NCBI GenBank assembly: GCA_001788295.1
Contig: MGBO01000021.1
Span: forward strand, 162,562 to 212,810
DNA from: Candidatus Roizmanbacteria bacterium RIFOXYC1_FULL_41_16
GTDB taxonomy: Bacteria; Patescibacteriota; Microgenomatia; UBA1406
Direction of reading: 5' to 3'
Length of the DNA stretch: 50,249 nt
Shown here: piece after piece, positions 1-7,800 of the stretch
Position numbering within the stretch: the first letter of the stretch is position 1
How the letters are laid out: the number at the start of each line of letters is the position of its first letter
Made by a program: the position numbers and the translations under genes
Notes under the pieces: model-generated
Database searches by the model: none
What the model was told of the DNA's origin: nothing
What the model saw: only the letters and a program-made list of their open reading frames with translations

Positions 1-428
1 GGATTAGTGGGCGGCGGCGTACTGGTTGGCGTAATTGGCGCAATCGCACAGAGAGTGGTCGAACCAGCCGCCGTGGCAATTAGTTTAAAACGAATTATGG
101 CAAACGTGCCGGAACCGCTTTTAGCAGCCGCATTAGTGCCGGTAATAATAATGGTACCGGTTGAGGCCTCAGTGTACGTGACTGATTCAAAAAAATTCCC
201 CTTGGTCAAAGACACAAATTGTAAATACTCTGTTTCGTAAGTCACTCTGCCTTGAGTCGTGGTGATAGCCGTATTAAAAGTGTCAATACTCACCACAAAA
301 TCGTACTCCTGATCGCGCACGAGCTGCTCACTTGGCGCCTCAATCGTCATACTCAAAGCCAGAGCTTGAGGCACATGAGTAAATAAAGCCAGAAACGCGA
401 TTAACAATATTAAAAAACCTCGACGCAT
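1..428 (-). CDS. secreted cohesin-like protein, C-terminus outside window
   Basis: This gene reads leftward and runs off the window edge, so only the first 142 residues are seen. It begins with a signal peptide (Met-Arg-Arg, a hydrophobic stretch to about residue 20, then Ala-Leu-Ala). A beta-rich domain follows, with the cohesin-like pattern of a hydrophobic core, a Tyr-Glu-Thr-Glu-Tyr-Leu strand, a FVSLTKGNFF turn and a GSGTFAIIRFKL strand. The visible part ends in a Thr/Pro run that looks like the start of a linker. It resembles the cohesin-like protein at 40608-41318 in layout. The ATG at 428 is chosen because CATAAT lies 6 nt upstream with a TTGCAA box 16 nt before that. Cohesins bind dockerins, so this is probably another member of the surface set further right. 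The fold assignment rests on pattern only. Confidence 0.75.
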   Translation of the reverse strand, partial: MRRGFLILLIAFLALFTHVPQALALSMTIEAPSEQLVRDQEYDFVVSIDTFNTAITTTQGRVTYETEYLQFVSLTKGNFFESVTYTEASTGTIIITGTNAAAKSGSGTFAIIRFKLIATAAGSTTLCAIAPITPTSTPPPTN

Positions 429-434
429 ATTTAA

Positions 435-462
435 ATTATGACAGTTTGATAGAATTTTGCAA
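435..462 (-). promoter_or_regulatory. leaderless promoter of the cohesin-like gene
   Basis: TTGCAA (457-462) is followed by 16 nt and CATAAT (435-440) on the minus strand; 6 nt then separate it from the ATG at 428. Transcription would start at or next to the start codon. Confidence 0.6.
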
Positions 463-475
463 CCAAATCTGCGGG

Positions 476-504
476 TTGCTTTTTTTTACTTTGATTATTA
501 CAAT
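476..504 (+). promoter_or_regulatory. leaderless promoter of the SAM hydrolase-like gene
   Basis: TTGCTT (476-481), a 17-nt spacer, TACAAT (499-504), then 6 nt to the GTG at 511. The two boxes are identical to those of the 16S promoter at 34437-34465. This decides the start of the downstream gene. Confidence 0.7.
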
Positions 505-510
505 GGACGC

Positions 511-1323
511 GTGAAGAATTTGATCATTATCGCCGACTACTGCCAGGATACTTTGACCACTCAGGAATTGAAAAGTGCTTTTATTGGTCACTTGAGTTCT
601 TCTTTTTCCAGTCAGCTAAGTTTTGTTCACTCTACTCCCTCCACTATTCACACCGCATTTTTACTAAAGCAAATTCTCATTACCGAAAGCCGGCTTGGTG
701 ATCCTAATAATCTGGTGATTTTTGTTAATACCGATCCTCGGCTTCAAACCATTAAGGGAGTCAAGCTTTCCCAGGGAGCCCAGTTTGTCGTGGCCAAACT
801 CAAAAATGGCGCCTGGCTTTGTGGGCCAAACGCCGGTCACAGCTTTTCATTAATCCGGGAAGAAATTGAATATCTGTACCTTTATCCCAACCTTGACAAA
901 GGCAGCCAATTCCGCTCACGAGAATTGTATATGAGAGTGGCGGCACTTTTGGTTGAGGCCAAACAAGACGAGATGCAACTGGAGGAAATTCGCAACAACG
1001 ACATTCTGGTTTTAAACGAGTTTTATATTGGCCACATCGACAACTACGGCAATATGAAAACCACAGCCCCCAATTCGTTTATGAAAGGCAAGCATGAATT
1101 TGGTGAGAAAGTGAAAATTACTTTAAACGGCCAAAACAAAGAAGCGGTCTATACTGATAATATGTTTGGCCAGGAACCCGGAATGCTGGTTTTGGCCCCA
1201 GGCAGTAGCGGCCTGCCCAACGATCCTTATCTGGAATTAATCATCTGGCAGCATTATCCCGACACTTCGGCTCGCAAAGCTTTCCCCCAAGCTAAACCCG
1301 GTGACGAGATAAAGCTAATTTAA
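511..1323 (+). CDS. SAM hydrolase (adenosine-forming)/DUF62-like protein
   Basis: The product (270 aa) resembles the S-adenosyl-L-methionine hydroxide adenosyltransferase family (old name DUF62, related to fluorinase), which splits SAM to adenosine and methionine. The N-terminus NLIIIADY matches the family's opening strand and conserved Asp. A GPNAGHSF segment stands where the family has its Pro-Asp/Asn-Gly loop. The C-terminal domain has IDNYGNMKT, matching the family motif VDxFGNxxTN. A longer reading from a TTG at 457 is possible, but the extra residues would lie over the promoter, and GTG 511 puts the conserved strand right at the N-terminus. The gene is transcribed away from the cohesin-like gene at its left. 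The family role in free-living bacteria is SAM turnover; its role here is not shown by context. Confidence 0.8.
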   Translation: MKNLIIIADYCQDTLTTQELKSAFIGHLSSSFSSQLSFVHSTPSTIHTAFLLKQILITESRLGDPNNLVIFVNTDPRLQTIKGVKLSQGAQFVVAKLKNGAWLCGPNAGHSFSLIREEIEYLYLYPNLDKGSQFRSRELYMRVAALLVEAKQDEMQLEEIRNNDILVLNEFYIGHIDNYGNMKTTAPNSFMKGKHEFGEKVKITLNGQNKEAVYTDNMFGQEPGMLVLAPGSSGLPNDPYLELIIWQHYPDTSARKAFPQAKPGDEIKLI

Positions 1324-1341
1324 TTCAATCTTTGTTTTCAG

Positions 1342-1347
1342 TATAAT
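1342..1347 (+). promoter_or_regulatory. -10 element, leaderless start
   Basis: TATAAT ends 6 nt before the ATG at 1354. No good -35 hexamer is seen at 17 nt; the site overlaps the end of the preceding gene region. Confidence 0.55.
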
Positions 1348-1353
1348 TAACTC

Positions 1354-1818
1354 ATGATAATTTCGCTAAGAGAAGTCGATGTGATTGGATTTTTGGGATT
1401 GAATAAAATAATGAAGCCAGGAGAAATTGATGAATTGCTTGAGGGTCTGAATAAAGAAATTTGGTTTCGCCTCTTTCATCAAGAATTACCCAAAATTTTA
1501 AATCAAAAGGAGTTTAATCAGTTGGTAAAAAAACATGAGCTCGCCTCTAATCTAGACTCAATCACTGCCGAAATTGAGCAGAAATGGCCGCATTTTAACT
1601 TTCGTCTTATAATTAATAAGATTGCTACTCAAGTAAAAAAGGAGTTTGTTCTTAATTATTTAACAAAACTGTCTCAAGACTACGCCAGTAATGCGGATTT
1701 ACAAAAATTGATTACTCAAATCAAGACTTTTTTTGAAAAAAAAGAACTCAACCAGAAAAAACTCGATCAATTTCAACAACAGCTTTACCGATTAGTGATC
1801 TCAGCCGCCTCAGATTGA
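1354..1818 (+). CDS. small helical protein, DUF5663-like
   Basis: A 154-aa protein with no signal peptide or membrane segment, predicted to be almost all helix (runs of Lys, Glu, Gln and Leu). The first 45 residues, a short acidic helix followed by a leucine/phenylalanine pattern, recall the small DUF5663-type proteins common in CPR genomes, as does the 123-aa protein at 19517-19888. That family tie is an impression. The ATG at 1354 sits 6 nt after TATAAT. Its last 34 bases overlap the 3' end of the giant PBP-like gene on the other strand, so the two transcripts would be complementary there. Function unknown. Confidence 0.75.
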   Translation: MIISLREVDVIGFLGLNKIMKPGEIDELLEGLNKEIWFRLFHQELPKILNQKEFNQLVKKHELASNLDSITAEIEQKWPHFNFRLIINKIATQVKKEFVLNYLTKLSQDYASNADLQKLITQIKTFFEKKELNQKKLDQFQQQLYRLVISAASD

Positions 1819-4800
1819 TTAGTCTGGCGAATAAGTCCAATATAAGGCAAGGTAATATTTTTCTGTAGATAATTGTTATATTGCTCATCAGAAAGGCCTG
1901 ATAATAGACTAACCAAATTGTCATTAGTAACGGCAATAATTCGTGTTTCACCCTTTCCAGTAACATTACTGTCGAAAATCAACATATACTCTTGACCACC
2001 GGCAGTCACCCCACGATGTAAAACAATTCCAATATGGCCAGTACTGTCAAATTGTGGCGATTTGGAAACAAAAAGATCTCCGGGCTTAAAGTCATTAACC
2101 TCTGGTTTATCAAGCCATGTTTTGAAAAAATCACTCACTGTTCCCTGTTCTCCTAAGGCAAATTTAATCCCACCCATAAAACCAGCGGCATTCCCAATTG
2201 TTTGCGAATTGGCCCCGAATTCACTGATACCGGTTGAGGCCAAACCAGAATGATCATATTGGAAATCCAGGCCAAGTGATCCCACCAAAGAAGGAAAACT
2301 CATCACACTATCAACACAGTCAAAATGACCTTGTGAAGAGAACAAAGAGTCAAGCCAACTAGTCATTTTAATCCCCTCTAATCCTAATCCTCCTTCGTGT
2401 AGTTTTTTTGCAAATATATCTCTTAGCAATTCCTCTTTAGCGCTTTCAGACAAACCTTTGATCTGAATAGATTGCTGATATGCATAATCTAAAGCATCAG
2501 CAATTACCACTAAACGCCTGCTTAAAACCTGCTCAGTATTCTCTTCAACTAATGACTCGGATGAAGGCTGTGTAATTATCTGTTTAATAACTTGGTCAAT
2601 ATTAATCCCATCAAAAGAGGTTTCGGTAACTGCAGCCGTTACTTCTACCATATCAGGTTCAATAACTACGGGCACCGCTGAAAAAGCCATTGGCGGTACT
2701 TGACTAGGGATTTGTGATTGAACTAATTCCAGTTTTTGCATCAGCTCTGGCCAGGTGGTTTTCTCAATTCGCAATAAAGACTGTAAAAATTCCTGTGACA
2801 TTGTCGGATCAGGTAAACTGGTTGATCCAGGAACAATATTAGTGGATTGACCATACAGTACTTTAAAAGCTTGATAGGCCCGTACTAAATCTGGAGCGGC
2901 AGTTAGAGCATTAGGACTATCAATTATCGCCAAAAAACGGTGTACCAAGGCCGTTCTCTCTTTAGGTAAAGGTAAATTTCCCTGAAAAAACATGGTATCC
3001 AAGAAAATATCCAGTAAACGTCTTTGACTACTGGACTGATTGTTTACAAACATCAGTTGATCCATATTTAGATCCAAGTTGGCGCTACTTACTATCCGTT
3101 CAATTGCCGAATACCCTTGCTGATGTTGTAGATAATAAAGTAGGTTTGGAACATTGTCTTCTGTAAAATATAAACCGGCCAGTTCTTCATTAACAAACAC
3201 GGTGTGACTGGGATCAAAACCCAACTGTTTCATGGCCAAGCCAAATTCCTCTGATCCGGCAAACAAATGACCATTTTGCTTCATGTGATGATAAATCGTT
3301 TGCAAGAATGGTGAGTTATTTTGTTCACCGACTAAAACAAAACGAAACCCATGAGCCTTGAGGCGCTCTAAGGTTGGCTGACTTTCGACTAAATTAGGCA
3401 ACAAATCAACAAATAACTGATCCCAGGTTTTTTGGGAATAGAATTCGGTGCTGCCAGGTGTTATTGTCTCTACTAATTCCTGAGGAACGGCTAGAGTGGC
3501 AATGCGCATTCCTTCATCAGTGTTAAAAGCAATTGAAACATTTTGAACACCATTTTCACTTTCGCCAATTAAATCAACATAATAGTATTTTTCCAGACCT
3601 AGAATTTCTTGAGGATCAAAACCAGTCACCTCTTTCAGTGTTCGACGGATAAAAGTGGCTGGAATCTTGGCCATTGAGTAATTAGTTATTGGTGACTGAC
3701 CATTAAAAATTAAGTCTAGTGAATTAAGCGCCACTGCTGGTGAAGTCGTTTCTATTTGCCCTAAACCATGACCGATTCTAACATTAGCCGGCAAGGCCGT
3801 GAGGCTTCCCTGCATTCCCCATTGTTCAAGACCAATTTGTTTCTGACCATCATAACCAGAATTAACGGTCAACAGTACTCGAACTTGGCCATTTGGTAAA
3901 TGCATCATATAAACATCAACGGTGTTTTTCACTCCCAAAGCTCCTAAATCTGCCGTACCGGTTTTACTGGCACAGACTGCCTGCTCATCAATCCCACATT
4001 GTCCACTCATTAATGGCCTAATTCCTCCCCAAATACTGGCACTAACTGGATTGTCACGGTTGTCATCGTCGGCCAAAGTGCCAAAAATTAAATCAGCTTG
4101 TTTAATATAATCCGGCTTAGCGGCAAAGAAAGCCTCAGGATTAGCAATCATCGAGTAAGCCCGAGCAAAAGCTTCGGCTCCGCTTTTATCAGCCCCTTCA
4201 ACACTTCCCAAAGGAACAAGCCCAATTTCAAATAAGTGCGGGACTTGATTATCCAGCTGTTTCAAATCACCTTCAAAATATATTTTCAGTCCTAATTCAG
4301 CTAATACTCTCTGAACATTGGCATAGCCGTCTTCTGGATGACGTTCTAGATATTCTCTCATCGCAGCCACAATCGGCCGATTTTGCGAATTAACAATTGC
4401 CTGAGCCAAAGTTTGTGTTGGCGTGGTGTTAGAAAGATTCCAAGGATTGCCATCATTATTAAGGGTCATACCGTTAATTTCAAAGGGTGTATTTGGAATT
4501 GGTTGATTGGCTTCGATTGAATATCGTTCTGGCTCCAGAACCGAAAGAACAAAAACCATGAGCGGCTTAACTGCACTTCCAAATTCCTGTGGACCAGCAG
4601 CAATAACACCAGTTAAATCAGTACTAGTCAATACTTCACCCGATCCATCAGTAATAATGGTCGCGATTCCTGGATTAACAATTGTTTCACCATTGGTTTC
4701 TGTAACCCAAGTCGGCGTTAATCCGGTAAAGCCTTTGGCTTCAAAAGTAAACGGAACCGCTGGGTTATGATCTTGCAGCTGCGAAGAAAACATCGCTGCA

Positions 4801-7800
4801 TAATGCCCCTGAACCCATAGACTGGTATTCTGCGCTGTAGTTAATTCGTACGGTTGAAAAAGTTCATGTGGCAATACTTTTTCCGAATGCTTCAAAATTG
4901 TCGGCAACTCAATCATTAATATACCGTCAGCACTCCAACTCACTCTGCCATTTTTCTTGGCTTCTTCTAAAATTGCGTCATTTAGAATTAAAGCTTGATT
5001 GGATCCGTTTAGGCCAAAAAATTGATTGATTTCCGGGTCTTCGAAGATATTTGGGTCATAATAACCAGGTGGAACTTTGTTTAAAAAATATTTATCGGGT
5101 TGACGAGCGATTCCATCCAGCTCGGCCATCCATTGATGCCAAAGTTCAGGATTAGAAGTTTGGATTGGTCCAAATTTTTCACTAACCATTAATTGATCTT
5201 TGGCTCGTTCAACCAAAGTTTCGATTTTAAAGCGAAAAATAGCGTTCCTCTGTTCCTCAGTAATATTATTAAAATCAAGCTTAACCCCAGACTGTTCTTG
5301 AAAAAGTAGAAAGTCTTCTTGGACTAGAGTCGCTGGCGACCAACGATCGCCAGCTTGAGAGATAACAAAAATCAAGTGCTGTTGAGGTAGGGTTAGTTCA
5401 TTGTAATGCTGGCCCAAATAAACCTGAGCCATCATGTCCCAACCGCGTATCTCTAAACCATTGATGTGCCCACCCGGAACCCAGCGAGCATATATTTGCG
5501 CTAATTCATCAGCCGTATACAGTTGGCCCAAGCGTTGCCCAGCCAAATAAGTTTCCAGTTTCCAACAAAGTTGTCCCAAAAGAGTTTGGTATTTTTCTTG
5601 ATCGGCCTGATCTAGCACTGGACGGACTTGTTCAATGTTAAACGAGGCTTCCAGATTTTTGGGTATATGCCCGCTCCAAACACTGCCAAAAAGTTTTAGT
5701 AGATATTCGGGACTATATTGATCTGGCCGATGCAAAAAAGATGGTTCTCGTCCAATCGTAAATTGGCCCGGACCACCGCCCAGCCAATCAATCATGCTCA
5801 TGGCATAATCCGACGAACCCGAAATCTTGGCGCCTGGAAATAGACGGCCGCCAGAAATCTCCATCAGTTTATATTTGAGATTCCGGCCAATAAAACGGCT
5901 CATAAAATGCCAGGCCTGATTATCTTGTGGCGCTTGCTCAATACTCAACCACTCCTGTGCTAAAGGAAAGTCAGTCACATTACTTTGCAAGGGCTGATAA
6001 GCGCCTTCATAAACCCCATTACGAGTAAAAATAATTGGCGGCAGCTGAGCTTGAGCAAGCATGGCCGTTTCCAGATGCAACCGGCCATCCAATACATTCA
6101 CTAACGTATCATTAACAGAACCATTCAAATTCAGTTCAAACTCCGGACTAAAATATGTGGCCGATTCAATTTCCATACCCACTGGTTGAAAACCAAGCTG
6201 GGTTGAATGATGAACCAAAGCATTTTGCAAAGATTGTTTAACTGGAGCCCCAGTTTGATTAGCAGCTAACAAAATCGCTTCATATAATTGCTGATTTTTT
6301 GCCGGATTCTCGCTGACAAAGATAGATTCAACCTGACCTGAGAAATGAGTTTCGACAAAGTGATAAATGCTATTAAAAGCAGCCACGTCACCTAAAATCG
6401 CTCGATCATATAGTACTCGCAAATCGGCTTTACCATCAAACTCCAATTGTTCCAGTTTTTTCCAAATCAGTGTTGTCTGACTACCCAATTCAGGATTTGT
6501 TTGAGCTAAGAAATCCACATAATATGGATTTCCCAAAGCGATTTGTAAGTCTTGATCTTCTCCCTGCATCAATCCTTGCATCTGCCTGATCAGACCTTCG
6601 GACCATTGACGATCTTGATATTTGACCCCTTCCATAAACTCGGCTACCAAAGCAGAGTCTTGACCTTTTATTGCCAGAATTCGATTATTTAACCAACCGG
6701 TCCAAATTATCGGCTCCTCGTTATTTAAGATTTGTTCTCGGATAGCTTTGGGCACTTTTAAATAGCTCACCTGATCTTCAAAACTAATACTGATCCCAAG
6801 TTTGCTCGCAAGCTCAGGTCGAGTTACTTGTAGTAGCGCTCCGAGATTAGTTGCCTCAATAGTTTCGGTTAGCCAAGTTCTGGGATTATTATCACGACCC
6901 ATGAAAAAAGCAATTGTCATGCTCAGATCAGCGGTCGTTTTACCATTGGCATTTTGAGCAATTACTTTAAGCTGATCTTCATTTCCAGTTCGCAGTAATA
7001 GATTAGTAAAATAACACAATTCTTCAATAGACAAATTAGAGGCTCGCAGCTGATTTTCAAAATTCAGAAATGACTCTGGAGTTAGACGATAATTGTCTAA
7101 AGTGGCCTCCTGCCAAACATTATCCAATTGAGTTCCAGATAATAAACCTCGACTCTGTAACTGAACATTTAGAGTGTGTAGATGACTAATTTTAGCGCTA
7201 ATTTCATTATTAATTGCCTCTTGATCAGTCGGATCAAATTCAAACAACTGACTTTCGGTAAAATCACGGGCTACTCCATTAATCACTTCCTGAGGTTGAT
7301 AATCAACTCCCCACTCCCCTGATAAGCCTTTTCCTACGGTCTCGGCCAGATGATGCAAGACCGGAATCGTTCTTGTCGCTCCAACTAATAAAGTTGAAGT
7401 TGTTCCGGTTAAAGCATTATAAATTAATTTTCGCTCTTTTAGGCGCTGACGAAAAGTTTTTTCTGTCGTCTGGCCGTGAACAAAACCAGAGCTGATCGCT
7501 AAAATCTGCTGTAATCCCTGGCATTCCTCTGGCGAATAATGGTGGCAAGCATAATCACTAAGTTGTTCGCGCAAAACATCAATCTCTCTAAGAATTTGAC
7601 GATTGTCTAAGCGGATTTTACGATCAGAATCATGTATTATTCGCGCTCCATAACGAGCCTCATTGTGAGCTAATAACAACATCATTTCCAATTTTGTCTG
7701 ACTCAATAGATCAGCAACAGTTTCCAATTCAGACAAACCAAATTGGCCTTGATAAAAATCACTCACCTGACCAGTGGTCAACAACTGACAGTGACCTTTA

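Noticed and set aside
7-240. 77-codon open frame on the plus strand at the left edge
   Set aside because: It is antisense to the cohesin-like gene, which has a signal peptide and a promoter.
459-488. Hairpin GCAACC/GGTTGC followed by eight T, like an intrinsic terminator
   Set aside because: No plus-strand gene lies upstream to terminate, and the second arm and T-run coincide with the TTGCTT -35 box and spacer of the promoter for the gene at 511. The resemblance is best explained by the two divergent promoters.
5700-5790. FHA-like TIGREPSF segment in the giant PBP
   Set aside because: The Ser-x-x-His and later FHA residues are missing, and the segment falls inside the GT51-like region.
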